Assembly (NCBI GenBank): GCA_020633195.1
Contig: JACKEC010000036.1
Coordinates: 19,644 to 83,643, forward strand
Length of the DNA: 64,000 bases
Source: Sandaracinaceae bacterium
GTDB taxonomy: Bacteria; Myxococcota_A; Polyangia; Polyangiales; Sandaracinaceae
Direction of reading: 5' to 3'
Shown: one piece after another, positions 19,141 through 27,564 of the stretch
Position numbering within the stretch: the first letter of the stretch is position 1
Layout of the letters: every line of letters begins with the position of its first letter
Notes under the pieces: generated by a model
The model's input: the letters and a program-made list of their open reading frames with translations, nothing else
Database searches by the model: none
Told to the model about the DNA's origin: nothing
Made by a program: the position numbers and the translations under genes

Positions 19141-19446
19141 CTACGAGCTGGCCGAGCCGGGGCGGTCGTAGCGCAGCCACGCCGTGCGGTCGGCGTGCAC
19201 GGCCTCGGCGATCTCGACGACCCGGGTCTGCTCGGTCTCGACCTCGGGGATCGTGAACACGTCGGCGGCGCCGGTGCGGTTCGGGTTCCACTTGAGGAAG
19301 ACGTTGGCCTTCGGGAAGGCGTCGCGGAGGCGCTCGCGGAGCTCGATCTGGAACGCGTGGGCGCTCGCCTCCTGCATCAGACCGTCGGTGTCGATGTCGG
19401 CGAACAGATCGGCGCTCACGGTGTACTCGATGGTGCTAACAGACAA
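19141..19446 (-). CDS. Small conserved-looking protein of unknown function
   Basis: The 101-residue soluble protein is acidic, mixed alpha/beta (IEYTVSADLFADIDT, an Ala/Glu/Arg-rich helix, FLKWNPNRTG, then VETEQTRVVEIAEAVH). It has no signal, membrane segment or recognisable catalytic motif. The start is TTG, supported by AGGAG 9 nt upstream. The codon bias matches neighbours, which supports it being a gene. It lies between the PilZ-like gene (77 bp) and a lipoprotein gene (32 bp) on the same strand. I do not recognise the family. Confidence 0.55.
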   Translation of the reverse strand: MSVSTIEYTVSADLFADIDTDGLMQEASAHAFQIELRERLRDAFPKANVFLKWNPNRTGAADVFTIPEVETEQTRVVEIAEAVHADRTAWLRYDRPGSASS

Positions 19447-19523
19447 CCTGACTTGCTCCTGTCGAAAGCGGGCGTTGCGGGGGAGGCGGGGGTCTAACGT
19501 GGCCCCTCCGCGATCGCAAATCG

Positions 19524-20885
19524 TCAGGGATCGTCGTCTGTGTCGGAGAGCGCGGCGAGGCTCGCGAGCCCGATGCTGAGCGCGGCGCGCAGCACGGCCT
19601 CCTCCGGGGTCTCGCGGACGGGTTGGATCCGCAAGACGCCTGGCGGGAGGTTCGGCGCGAGGGCGCGGGCGCGCTCGACGAGGCGCGCCGGCACCTCGAG
19701 GCGCAGGCCCGCGTGCGTCTGGTCCGAGAGCGCGTGCGAAGCCGAGGTGTCGTCGCTCGGGGCCCGGGGCGCGGGGACGCTCGGTGAGGTCCGCTCGGCG
19801 GTGGGCGCGAGGGCGGCCTCGGCGTTCGGGGGCGGGGGCTCGGTGCGCGAGCCGGAGTCGTCCTCGTCGCGGGGGGCGGGCGCGAAGATCTCCGTGGAGG
19901 TCGCCTCGGCCTCGGCGAACGCGGCCGTCGGACCGACGCGGGTGGGCGTGGGCTCGATCTCGTCGGCCTCGGGCAGCTCGTCGGGCTCGGGCAGCGCGTC
20001 GGGCTCCCGAAGCTCTTCGGGCTCGGGCGACGGCTCGGGCTCGGGCAGCGGCTCGGGCTCGGGTCGCGCCGCCATCGGAGCCGCGGATCGGCGCTCGATC
20101 GGGGTCGGCCGCGGCCGCGGGCGCGCCTCGAGCTTCGTCGGCACCGCGGGCAGCTCGGGCTTGGGCGGTTCGGCCTTGGGCGGATCGGCCTTGGGAGGAG
20201 GCCGCGGGGCCTCACTCTTCGGCGCGACCTCGGCCCGCGGCACCGCGGGGAGCGCCCCGAGCTTGGGGAGCGGAGGCGCGGCGTCGACGGGGCGTCGCGG
20301 CGGCGGGAACGAGGACGGGCGGGGCGGGGGAAACGAGGACGGCCGCGGCAGCGGCGCGGGGGGCGGGATCGCGCTCGGCGGGGGCGGCCGCGTCGAGGGC
20401 TTGGGTCGCGCCGGGGGCAGCGGAGGCCGACCCGCGGGCGGTCGAGGCCGCAGCGTCGGGGGGCGGACCGGCTCGCTGCGCGTCGGCGGGGGCGGCGGCA
20501 CCGACTTGGACGGCGCGCTCGGGGGCGGCTTGAGGATCTTCTCGCGCAGCGATCGGAGGTCGAAGTTGCCCGTCGCCTGCGCGCCGTCCTCACGGGCCAG
20601 GAGCATGCGCTCCCACATGATCTCGTTGCGCTCGTCGAACGAGAGGAGGGACAAGCGGACCCGGTACGTCGAGGCCCCCTCCTGCGTGCTCTCCTGACAG
20701 CGGCCGACCCCCTCGAAGACCTTCGAGCCGTCGAGCAGGTGCACGCTGAAGCGGATCCAGTCGCCATCCGGGATGCGGCGGCCGGCCGGCAGACGGACCG
20801 ACGTGTCGTCGACGAAGGGGGCGAGCTCGCGGACGAGGTCCGACACGTCGCGGTGGCTCGTCCAGACTTCGAGCGAATCGCTCAC
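19524..20885 (-). CDS. PilZ-like N-domain protein with long Pro-rich tail
   Basis: The 453-residue protein has a compact N-terminal beta domain (about residues 1-105: SVRLPAGRRIPDGDWIRFSV, FEGVGRC, YRVRLSLLSFDERNE) that resembles the PilZ-type domains common in myxobacteria. The RxxxR and D/NxSxxG c-di-GMP signatures are not obvious, so ligand binding is doubtful. Residues about 125-370 are Pro/Ala/Glu low complexity (PPRPSSFPPPR repeats, EPEPLPEPEPSPEPEE). A C-terminal 60-residue segment with LRLEVPARLVERARALAP returns to ordered sequence. The GTG start overlaps the carboxypeptidase stop by 4 bp (GTGA), so it is translationally coupled. An assembly or motility scaffold role is a guess. Confidence 0.65.
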   Translation of the reverse strand: MSDSLEVWTSHRDVSDLVRELAPFVDDTSVRLPAGRRIPDGDWIRFSVHLLDGSKVFEGVGRCQESTQEGASTYRVRLSLLSFDERNEIMWERMLLAREDGAQATGNFDLRSLREKILKPPPSAPSKSVPPPPPTRSEPVRPPTLRPRPPAGRPPLPPARPKPSTRPPPPSAIPPPAPLPRPSSFPPPRPSSFPPPRRPVDAAPPLPKLGALPAVPRAEVAPKSEAPRPPPKADPPKAEPPKPELPAVPTKLEARPRPRPTPIERRSAAPMAARPEPEPLPEPEPSPEPEELREPDALPEPDELPEADEIEPTPTRVGPTAAFAEAEATSTEIFAPAPRDEDDSGSRTEPPPPNAEAALAPTAERTSPSVPAPRAPSDDTSASHALSDQTHAGLRLEVPARLVERARALAPNLPPGVLRIQPVRETPEEAVLRAALSIGLASLAALSDTDDDP

Positions 20886-22027
20886 CGGCGCGAGCCTAAC
20901 CCAACGCGCAGCTCCTCCGCGACGGCGGCGATCGTGTCGAGGCACGCCTCGGCGAGGTGCGCGCAGCGCGCCGGCGACCAGCCCGTCTCGGGGATCGGGA
21001 GGTCGGCGTTGTCCTTGAACGGCATCTCGAGCGTCATGGAGAGGCACCCGAAGCGCTCCGCCACCCAGTTCGTGCACAAGCGCAGGTTGGCTTGCCCCGG
21101 CGCGGCCGGCGGGTAGCCGCGCTCGGTCTGGAAGTCGGGCGACCGTCGCCGCAGCTCGGCCCGGAAGCGCGCGAGCAGCTCGCGCTGCGCCGCGGTGAGG
21201 GACGGGACGCCGTCCGGACCCGCGATGAAGTTGTACGGGAGCTCTTCGTCGCCGTGGACGTCGAGGCACAGGTCGACGCCCGTCGCGATCATCTGCTCGC
21301 GCACGAGGAACACCTCGGGGCTGCGCTCGAGGCTGGGCTCCGCCCACTCGCGGTTGAGGTTCGCGCCCGCGGCGTTCGTGCGCAGGTGGCCGCGGCGGGA
21401 GCCGTCCGGGTTCATGTTGGGGACGACGTGGAAGGTCGCCTTCGCGAGCAGGGCGCGCGCGACGGGCTCGTCGGGATCGAGGAGCCGCGCGAGGAAGCCC
21501 TCCATCCAGTGCTCGGCCATCGTCTCGCCGGGGTGCTGGCGGGCGATGCACCAGATGGACAGCGGCCCCTCGCCCACGTGGAGGGCGTCGAGATCCTGGC
21601 CGTCGACGGTGCGGCCGAGCACCTCGTGGCGGACGCGCGGATCCCGGCTCGCGCGGCCGATCAGGTCGTGGTGCCGCTCCATGGAGAAGGGCACGAAGTA
21701 CGCGAGCCAGACCGCGTTGGCGCCGCCCGGGTGACGGATCTCGAGGACCCCGTCGGCGTAGGACGTGGGGACGCGGTACCAGCGCTCGCGGTCCGTGGAG
21801 GCGACGGCCGAGTAGCCCTCGTAGCCCGCGCCGTAGGAGGCCTCGCCCGCGTTGATCAGGCGCACCACCGCGGGGGCGCCGCCGAGGCCGGCGACGCGGA
21901 AGTAGAACCACTGCATGAAGTCCGCCTTCGCGTCCTTCTGAATGCGCACGGTGATCGCGTCGGGCGCGGAGGCGTCGACCACGTCCCCGTTGCCGCCGTC
22001 GAAGGCGCTGCTGACGGAGACGGTCAC
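20882..22027 (-). CDS. M14 zinc carboxypeptidase (cytosolic carboxypeptidase type)
   Basis: The 381-residue protein has a beta-rich N-domain (residues 1-125: VRIQKDAKADFMQWFYFRVAG) followed by an M14 peptidase domain, the arrangement of cytosolic carboxypeptidases such as AGTPBP1. The zinc ligands are His165 and Glu168 in RQHPGETMAEHW and His258 in DVHGDEELPYNF. The catalytic Glu is Glu334 in TLEMPFKD. Substrate residues NMNPDGS and NREW are also present. There is no signal peptide. Bacterial members trim C-terminal residues of peptides or of post-translationally glutamylated proteins; the substrate here is unknown. The start GTG overlaps the monooxygenase stop (GTGA), and its own TGA overlaps the next gene in the same way. 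Confidence 0.88.
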   Translation of the reverse strand: MTVSVSSAFDGGNGDVVDASAPDAITVRIQKDAKADFMQWFYFRVAGLGGAPAVVRLINAGEASYGAGYEGYSAVASTDRERWYRVPTSYADGVLEIRHPGGANAVWLAYFVPFSMERHHDLIGRASRDPRVRHEVLGRTVDGQDLDALHVGEGPLSIWCIARQHPGETMAEHWMEGFLARLLDPDEPVARALLAKATFHVVPNMNPDGSRRGHLRTNAAGANLNREWAEPSLERSPEVFLVREQMIATGVDLCLDVHGDEELPYNFIAGPDGVPSLTAAQRELLARFRAELRRRSPDFQTERGYPPAAPGQANLRLCTNWVAERFGCLSMTLEMPFKDNADLPIPETGWSPARCAHLAEACLDTIAAVAEELRVGLGSRR

Positions 22028-23298
22028 GAGCCGGTCCTGTAGACGCCGAGGGCCGGGCCCTCGTCCGCGGCGCCGGTGAAGAGGTCGGGGAGCGGGAGCG
22101 GATCGGGCAGCACCACGCCTCGCTCGAGCCCGCACATCGTGCGGATCATCCGCGTACGAACGTAAGGCAACTTGCACACCGTTCCCATGAAGAGGTCCCG
22201 CGGGATCGCGAGGGCGCCGCGATCGGATTGGAAGAAGGGGGTCAAGAAGCGCGTGGCCCACTGGTAGTAGCCCAGGTGCGCCTCCCGCGATCGAGAGTAC
22301 GCGACGAGCGCCTCCGACACGGACGGCGCGTCCGAGGCGAGGGCGCGCGCGAGGTACATGGCGTCGACCAGCGCGAGGTTCGCGCCCTGTCCGAGCTGCG
22401 GGCTCGTCGCGTGGGCCGCGTCGCCGAGGAACACGACGGCGTCGGTGTTCCACGGGTGCAGGACGATGTCCCAGTAGGTCGCGAAGAGGACCTCGTCGAT
22501 CGAGTCGATCTGGTCGAGGACGGGCGCCGACCGCGGCTCGAGCGCGCGCAGGTGGTCCTTCCACGGGCCGAGCCCCTTCTTCCGCCAGGCGTCGACGCCC
22601 TCGACGGGGAGGCTCCAGAACATGCTCACCTTGGGGGTGTCGCCCGTCGGTCCGAGCCCGCTCGGGAGCAGCCCGAGCATCTCGGTGGTCGAGCGAACGA
22701 CCTGGTAGAGGACCTTGTCGAAGTCCTGGTCGGGGTCGTCTCCGATGAACCACAGCGCGCCCCACGGGTAGCGGGCCTCGCGGTGTGTGAGCGGGGCGTC
22801 GTCGCGCAGCTGCGAGCGCGCGCCGTCGGCGACGACCACGAGGTCGAACGGGCCGTGCTCGTCGCCGTCCTTCTCGACGACCCACCGCCGCGCGCCGTCC
22901 GCGCGGAGGTCCTCGATGGGGTGCCCGCATCGCAGGTCGATCCCCGGCTCCCTCCGCACGGTGCCGAAGAGCTCCGCGAAGAGCACGCCGCGGTGCAGGC
23001 CGACGCCGAACGCGCGCGGGTGGAGGTCTCCGTAGCGTAGGTCGATCACCGTCCGACCCGCGGCGTTGACGCAGTGGAGGCGCTCGACGCGGGAGGCGCG
23101 GGCGAGGATCGGCTCGAGGAGCCCGAGCCGCGCGAGCACTCGCATGCCCGTGGGCTGGACCATGATCCCCGCGCCGACGGGCCCGGGATCCTCGACGGCC
23201 TCGAACACGGTGACGCGATGCCCGGCGCGCGCGAGGAACAGCGCGGCGGCCGCGCCCGCGGTGCCGCACCCGATGACGGCGACGTCCAGGGGGGTCAT
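22024..23298 (-). CDS. FAD-dependent monooxygenase
   Basis: The 424-residue group A flavoprotein has the FAD-binding motif IGCGTAGAAAALFLARAG at residues 9-26 and an acidic residue ending strand 2 (VFEAVED). It also has the mid-protein DG motif LVVVADGARS and the second FAD motif FLGDAAHATSPQLGQGANLALVDA. These are the hallmarks of aromatic hydroxylases and related NAD(P)H-dependent monooxygenases (PF01494). The C-terminal stretch has no extra domain. The substrate is unknown. ATG 23298 gives a textbook N-terminus. It is the first gene of a coupled unit with the carboxypeptidase and PilZ-like protein, a partnership I do not know from other systems. Confidence 0.85.
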   Translation of the reverse strand: MTPLDVAVIGCGTAGAAAALFLARAGHRVTVFEAVEDPGPVGAGIMVQPTGMRVLARLGLLEPILARASRVERLHCVNAAGRTVIDLRYGDLHPRAFGVGLHRGVLFAELFGTVRREPGIDLRCGHPIEDLRADGARRWVVEKDGDEHGPFDLVVVADGARSQLRDDAPLTHREARYPWGALWFIGDDPDQDFDKVLYQVVRSTTEMLGLLPSGLGPTGDTPKVSMFWSLPVEGVDAWRKKGLGPWKDHLRALEPRSAPVLDQIDSIDEVLFATYWDIVLHPWNTDAVVFLGDAAHATSPQLGQGANLALVDAMYLARALASDAPSVSEALVAYSRSREAHLGYYQWATRFLTPFFQSDRGALAIPRDLFMGTVCKLPYVRTRMIRTMCGLERGVVLPDPLPLPDLFTGAADEGPALGVYRTGS

Positions 23299-23330
23299 TC
23301 GACCCGGAGCGTACCCTCTCGAGAACGCGA

Positions 23331-23361
23331 AGAGCCGCCCCGCGGTGAACGAGGCGGCTCT
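23331..23361 (-). terminator. Hairpin after the Cys-rich lipoprotein gene
   Basis: A perfect 9-bp inverted repeat, AGAGCCGCC/GGCGGCTCT with a 13-nt loop, lies between the Cys-rich lipoprotein stop and the monooxygenase start. No T-run follows, so it may be a weak terminator or an mRNA-stabilising stem rather than a classic intrinsic terminator. Confidence 0.4.
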
Positions 23362-23402
23362 GCCGGTCGCGCGGAAGGGTTTGGAACAAACCCTCCGGGA
23401 AC

Positions 23403-25196
23403 TCAGCTCGGCCAGCAGCTCATGCCGGCGGCGCCGCCGAGGGGAGCCATGACGCACGAGTAGTCGGCGCCGGGGCGGCACATGCTGCCCATCGTGCAGT
23501 CGCGCAGGCACACCCCGCCGCGGCAGGTCGAGCCCGCCGCGCAGGCCGGGTCGCCGACGTCACCGCAGGCGGTGGTGCAGTAGCCGCCCGGGAAGTCGGG
23601 GATCCCGCCCGTGTTGTTGAGGTCGAGCAGGCAGATGCCGAACTCGTCGCCCGCGCAGTCGGTGATGTTCCGGCAGCGGTCGCCGGGGGCGCCGGCGCCG
23701 GTCGCCGCGGGCCAGCACTCGGTGAAGCCGTCGACGTCGGCGGTGTCGTAGCAGCGGTAGCCCGTGGCCCGGCAGTCGGTGTCCGCGGTGCAGTCGTCGG
23801 CGCAGATGCCCGTCGCGCGAGGCAGACCCGTGGTCGCGTCGATCCCGATCGAGCAGTGGCTGCCGGTGGGGCAGGGCGTGCTGCCGTCGGCGGTGCAGTC
23901 GAGGAGGATGCAGTAGCCCTCCTCGAAGTCGTTGTTCGGGCGCATCGCGCAGAGGCCGCGCGCGCCGCCCGCGCACTCGTGGGTGCCCTCGCACGCGTCG
24001 CCGACCGCGCCCGCGCCGGTGCCGCCGCGGTAGCACTCGGTGACCAGGTCGTCGTCCACGTCGGTGCACGCGTAGCCCATCGGGCGGCAGTCCGCGTCGG
24101 TGGTGCAATCGGGCTGGCAGACGCCGATGATTCCGCCCGCGCCGTCGTTGAAGCTCGAGCAGTGGCTGCCGGCCCCGCAGTCCGTGTCCGCGATGCAGCC
24201 CAGGATCGTGCAGTAGCCGTCGAGGAGGTCGGCGGTGAAGCAGCTGCCGTTCTCGCCGCCCGCGCAGTCCCAGACGCCGTCGCAGGGAGCGCCGATCGCC
24301 CCCGTGCCGGTCGCGCCGGGGAAGCACTCGTTGACCGCGCCGGCGTCTTCGTCGGCGTTCTGGCAGACGTAGCCGTCCGCGCGGCAGTCGGTGTCCGTCG
24401 TGCACGTCGGCAGGCAGACGCCTTCGCCGCCCGTGGCGGGGACGAAGGCGCAGTGGTTGCCCGTCCCACAGTCGCCGTCGACGAGGCAGCTCTCGCTGCA
24501 CATGCCGCCGCGGTAGCCGCGACCCTCGCGCAGGCAGATGTAGTCCTCACCGCCCGCGCAGTCCGCGTTGGTGGCGCACGGGTCGCCGGTCGTGCCGGTG
24601 CCCACGCCGACCGGGGCGCACTCGCGCGCGCCGTCCATGTCGGCCTGGTAGCAGGTGTACTCGGGGCCGCGGCAGTCCATGTCCGTCCCGCACGTCACCA
24701 TGCACACGCCGATGCGCGCGAGGTTGCCGAGCGCGAACGCGCAGTGGAAGCCCGTCCCGCAGTCCGCGTCGACGTAGCACTCCATCGAGCAGTGCCCGCC
24801 GAACCAACCCGACTCGCTCTCGTCGAGGCAGGTGCCGCTCGCGCAGTCGGCGTCGTCCGCGCAGGCCGCGCCGATCCCGCAGTCGCCGCACTCGAGCGTG
24901 CCCCCGCAGCCGTCGTCGACGGTGCCGCAGTCGAACGCGCCGCAGGCGGTGGCCGCCACGCACGCGTCGGTGCCCGCGTCGGCGCCGCCGCCCGCGTCGT
25001 TCCCGCCGCCGGCGTCGTCGCCGGGCGAGCCCGAGTCGGTGCCCGGACCCGCGTCGTCCATGCCGCCGCCGCCATCCATCAGGCCCACGCCCGAGTCGGT
25101 GCCCATCAGGCCGGCGTCGATGCCGACGCGCTCATCACACCCGGGCAGCACCGCGAGGGCTGCGATCACGGCCAAGAAGCCAGTGCGCTTCATCAT
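23403..25196 (-). CDS. Cys-rich repeat lipoprotein (myxobacterial type)
   Basis: The 597-residue surface lipoprotein has signal and lipobox AVLPGC, an Asp/Gly/Ala tether (GTDSGSPGDDAGGGNDAG type, to about residue 75), and then five tandem Cys-rich repeats of about 95 residues. Each repeat contains a GxxCxxxxDCAGG core (GDPCATNADCAGG, GAPCDGVWDCAGG, GDACEGTHECAGG, GDRCRNITDCAGD) followed by an xDxDCGxGxHC module and a TDxDCRxxGYxC module. All cysteines are probably disulphide-bonded, so it is extracytoplasmic. Such proteins are common in Polyangiales and probably act in adhesion or matrix contact; this is inference. Start: GGAGGA lies just before a TTG-ATG-ATG cluster, and the first ATG is taken. 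It sits downstream of two VWA lipoprotein genes. Confidence 0.85.
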   Translation of the reverse strand: MMKRTGFLAVIAALAVLPGCDERVGIDAGLMGTDSGVGLMDGGGGMDDAGPGTDSGSPGDDAGGGNDAGGGADAGTDACVAATACGAFDCGTVDDGCGGTLECGDCGIGAACADDADCASGTCLDESESGWFGGHCSMECYVDADCGTGFHCAFALGNLARIGVCMVTCGTDMDCRGPEYTCYQADMDGARECAPVGVGTGTTGDPCATNADCAGGEDYICLREGRGYRGGMCSESCLVDGDCGTGNHCAFVPATGGEGVCLPTCTTDTDCRADGYVCQNADEDAGAVNECFPGATGTGAIGAPCDGVWDCAGGENGSCFTADLLDGYCTILGCIADTDCGAGSHCSSFNDGAGGIIGVCQPDCTTDADCRPMGYACTDVDDDLVTECYRGGTGAGAVGDACEGTHECAGGARGLCAMRPNNDFEEGYCILLDCTADGSTPCPTGSHCSIGIDATTGLPRATGICADDCTADTDCRATGYRCYDTADVDGFTECWPAATGAGAPGDRCRNITDCAGDEFGICLLDLNNTGGIPDFPGGYCTTACGDVGDPACAAGSTCRGGVCLRDCTMGSMCRPGADYSCVMAPLGGAAGMSCWPS

Positions 25197-25310
25197 CAAG
25201 TCTCCTCCGAGCGCGCTCCCCCCGGAGCACGGCGAAGGCTGCTCTTACGCTGTCGGGCACGGGGGGTACGAGGAGGGGTGTGAGGTGTCTCAAACCCAGC
25301 CGCGCCCGGC

Positions 25311-26372
25311 TCAGCGACAGAGGATGTTGGCTCGGACGTTCCCCTCGGCGATCGCCTGCTCGCACGCGCCGCCGAAGAGGCTGAGCTGCGTGCGGCTCGG
25401 GTTGGTCCAGTCCCAGCCGTCCTCGCGGGAGGTGTCCCTCGGGATCGTCTCGCGACCGACGAGGACGGCCACCTCGGCGTCCGCGTCCGGCGGGACCGGC
25501 ACGGCGAACACGCACTGGGCGAGGTCGCGGGTGATCTCGCCGAGCAGGGTGTCGAGCAGGCGCGCGTCCCGCGCGTCATAGAAGCGGCGCTCCTCGGTCG
25601 AGGGCCGCGGTCGGCCTCCCGTGATGGCGAGCCGCTCGAGGAGCGAGACCTCCGGGCCCGTGCTCGCGATCCCCAGCACGTAGGTGTCGATGCCGTGGGT
25701 ATCGTGCGCCTCGCCGATGACGTCGACGATCTCGCGGACGGCCTCCTCGCTGCAGTTGGGCGCGCCGTCGGTGGCCACGACCATGAACTGGGCGCTGTTC
25801 TCGTCTGCGCGCGCGAGGAGGGCGTCGAGGGCCTCGCGGGCGGCGGGCCCGACGGGCGTCCCTCCGAACGGGTCGTAGCGCGAGAACTGGGTGATGATCC
25901 CCGGCGCGTGGCCGGGGCCGATCGGCACCTCGAGGCCGGGGTTGACGTCGCACGGGCTCTCGGTCGCCCGCATGGTCTGGGTGGGGAAGAACTTGGCGCC
26001 CACCCCGATGCTCTCGTCGAACGTCTCGAGGGCGCCGCCGAGCGCGAGCTCGAGGATCTCCCAGCGCGACTCGCCGGGGCGCGGCGTCATTCCGTCGAAC
26101 GCGTCGGACATGGAGCCGCTTCGATCGATCACGAACACGACGTCGACGGTGCCCGGATCGAGGCGGACCACCCCGGGCATGCAGATCGGCCCGGCGTCGC
26201 TCCCGGCGTCGAGGCCCGCGTCGAGGCCCGCGTCGAGGCCCGCGTCCCGGGTCGGGCCCGCGTCCGTGGGCTCGACGTCGAGGCCGGTGCGCGCCCCGCA
26301 GCTCGCCGCGACGGCCCCGATCAGGAGCGCGAGGAGGAGGCGGCGGAGCAGGGCCTGGGGGAGCCGGTGCAC
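25311..26372 (-). CDS. VWA-domain lipoprotein 1
   Basis: The 353-residue lipoprotein has signal and lipobox AVAASC, then a tether encoded by a 12-bp tandem repeat giving DAGLDAGLDAG. A von Willebrand A domain (about residues 75-270) follows with an intact metal-ion adhesion site: DRSGSMS, the Thr of GGTPVG, and the Asp of ATDGAPN. A beta C-terminal region with CVFAV, LFGGACEQ and a terminal Cys resembles that of the neighbour. VWA domains bind protein partners through a metal ion at the cell surface. GTG is the start. It is a paralogue of the upstream gene, with the same strand and 24 bp between them, so the pair arose by tandem duplication. Confidence 0.87.
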   Translation of the reverse strand: MHRLPQALLRRLLLALLIGAVAASCGARTGLDVEPTDAGPTRDAGLDAGLDAGLDAGSDAGPICMPGVVRLDPGTVDVVFVIDRSGSMSDAFDGMTPRPGESRWEILELALGGALETFDESIGVGAKFFPTQTMRATESPCDVNPGLEVPIGPGHAPGIITQFSRYDPFGGTPVGPAAREALDALLARADENSAQFMVVATDGAPNCSEEAVREIVDVIGEAHDTHGIDTYVLGIASTGPEVSLLERLAITGGRPRPSTEERRFYDARDARLLDTLLGEITRDLAQCVFAVPVPPDADAEVAVLVGRETIPRDTSREDGWDWTNPSRTQLSLFGGACEQAIAEGNVRANILCR

Positions 26373-26396
26373 GTACCGCGTTTAGCAGGCGCGGCC

Positions 26397-27521
26397 CTAC
26401 TCGTCGCAGAGGATCTCGGCGGTCACGCGCCCGCCGGAGGTCGTCACGCGCTCGCAGGCGCCCCCGAACAAGGTGATCTCGGTGCGATCGGGGGCGGTGA
26501 AGTCCCAGCCCTCGGTCCGCGTTCCGTCCTGCGCGAGGATCGTCCCATCGACGGAGACCTCGAGCGTCGCGTCGAGGGTCGGCGTCGGGTCGAGCTCGAA
26601 GACGCAGCGCGCGATGGTGTCGGTGATCGTGGTCAGCGCCTCCTCGAGGTCGGTGCGGTCGCCGACGCTGTAGAAGCGGCGCTCGCCGGGCACGTCGCGG
26701 GGGCGCTCGCCGGCGATGGCCATGCGGTCGAGCACGTCGGCGAGGTCGCGGCGCATCGGGTCGTCGATGCCGATCACGTAGACCGGGATCCCGCTCGCGC
26801 TCAGGCGGCGGATCACGTCGAGGGTGCGCGTCTCGTCGATGCAGTTGTAAGGACCGAAGTCAGGATCGGCTGTGCAAGCACCCGGTCCGCCAGTGCACAG
26901 ACACTCGGAGGTCGGAATCGACGGGTCGGGGTGACAGTTCGGGCCGCCGTCGGTCGCGAGGACGACGAAGCGCGGGACCCCCGGGGCGGGCCGGTTCATG
27001 AAAAAGGTCTCGACCTCGTTCAGCGCGTCGGCGGTGGGCGTGCCGCCGCCGGGGGCGGTCGTCTGGAAGAGGCGCACGAGCCGCGGGATCCGCCCGCGCG
27101 CGGGGGTGATGTCGATCCCCGGCTCGACCATGCAGGCTTCTGCTGGCGTGTTCACCATGTCGAGCACCGCGGGGTAGATCTTGGCGCCCATCTCGAGCAG
27201 TGGGTCGGCGCCCATGAGGACGGCCTCGAGGGTGGTGCCGAGGACGTCCCAGCGGCTCGGCCGCGGGTCCCCCGGTTCGCGGTTCTCGCCCTGGAGCGTG
27301 TCGTCCATCGAGTTGCTGCGGTCGAGGACGAACATGATCTGCGCCCCGCGTCGCTGGAGGGCGACGGGCTGCGGCATACAGATCGGGGCGTCGATGCCCG
27401 CGTCGTAGCCGCCGTCCATCCCCGCGTCGTAGGGCAGATCGGCGTCGGGGATCAGCAGCCCCGTCTTCGCGCCGCAGCCTGCGAGGGCGAGCGCGAACGT
27501 GGCGGCGACGAGGATCCTCAT
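26397..27521 (-). CDS. VWA-domain lipoprotein 2
   Basis: The 374-residue paralogue of the neighbouring VWA protein has lipobox LALAGC, an Asp-Ala-Gly/Tyr tether, and a VWA domain with DRSNSMD, GGGTPT and ATDGGPNC. An extra Cys-containing insert (SECLCTGGPGACTADP) lies around residues 210-230 and is absent from paralogue 1; its local GC is slightly lower than its surroundings. The C-terminal TLFGGACERV block is shared with paralogue 1. It probably displays a metal-dependent adhesion domain on the outer membrane. The ATG start is supported by the signal sequence. It lies 43 bp after glnS on the same strand. Confidence 0.87.
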   Translation of the reverse strand: MRILVAATFALALAGCGAKTGLLIPDADLPYDAGMDGGYDAGIDAPICMPQPVALQRRGAQIMFVLDRSNSMDDTLQGENREPGDPRPSRWDVLGTTLEAVLMGADPLLEMGAKIYPAVLDMVNTPAEACMVEPGIDITPARGRIPRLVRLFQTTAPGGGTPTADALNEVETFFMNRPAPGVPRFVVLATDGGPNCHPDPSIPTSECLCTGGPGACTADPDFGPYNCIDETRTLDVIRRLSASGIPVYVIGIDDPMRRDLADVLDRMAIAGERPRDVPGERRFYSVGDRTDLEEALTTITDTIARCVFELDPTPTLDATLEVSVDGTILAQDGTRTEGWDFTAPDRTEITLFGGACERVTTSGGRVTAEILCDE

Positions 27522-27564
27522 GGAAGGAGGGTTGTCGAACGAGCGGCCCGCGTCCAGTCGGGCT

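Noticed and set aside
26211..26246. The 12-bp tandem repeat as an independent element
   Set aside because: It codes in frame for the Asp-Ala-Gly-Leu tether of VWA lipoprotein 1, so it is part of that gene.
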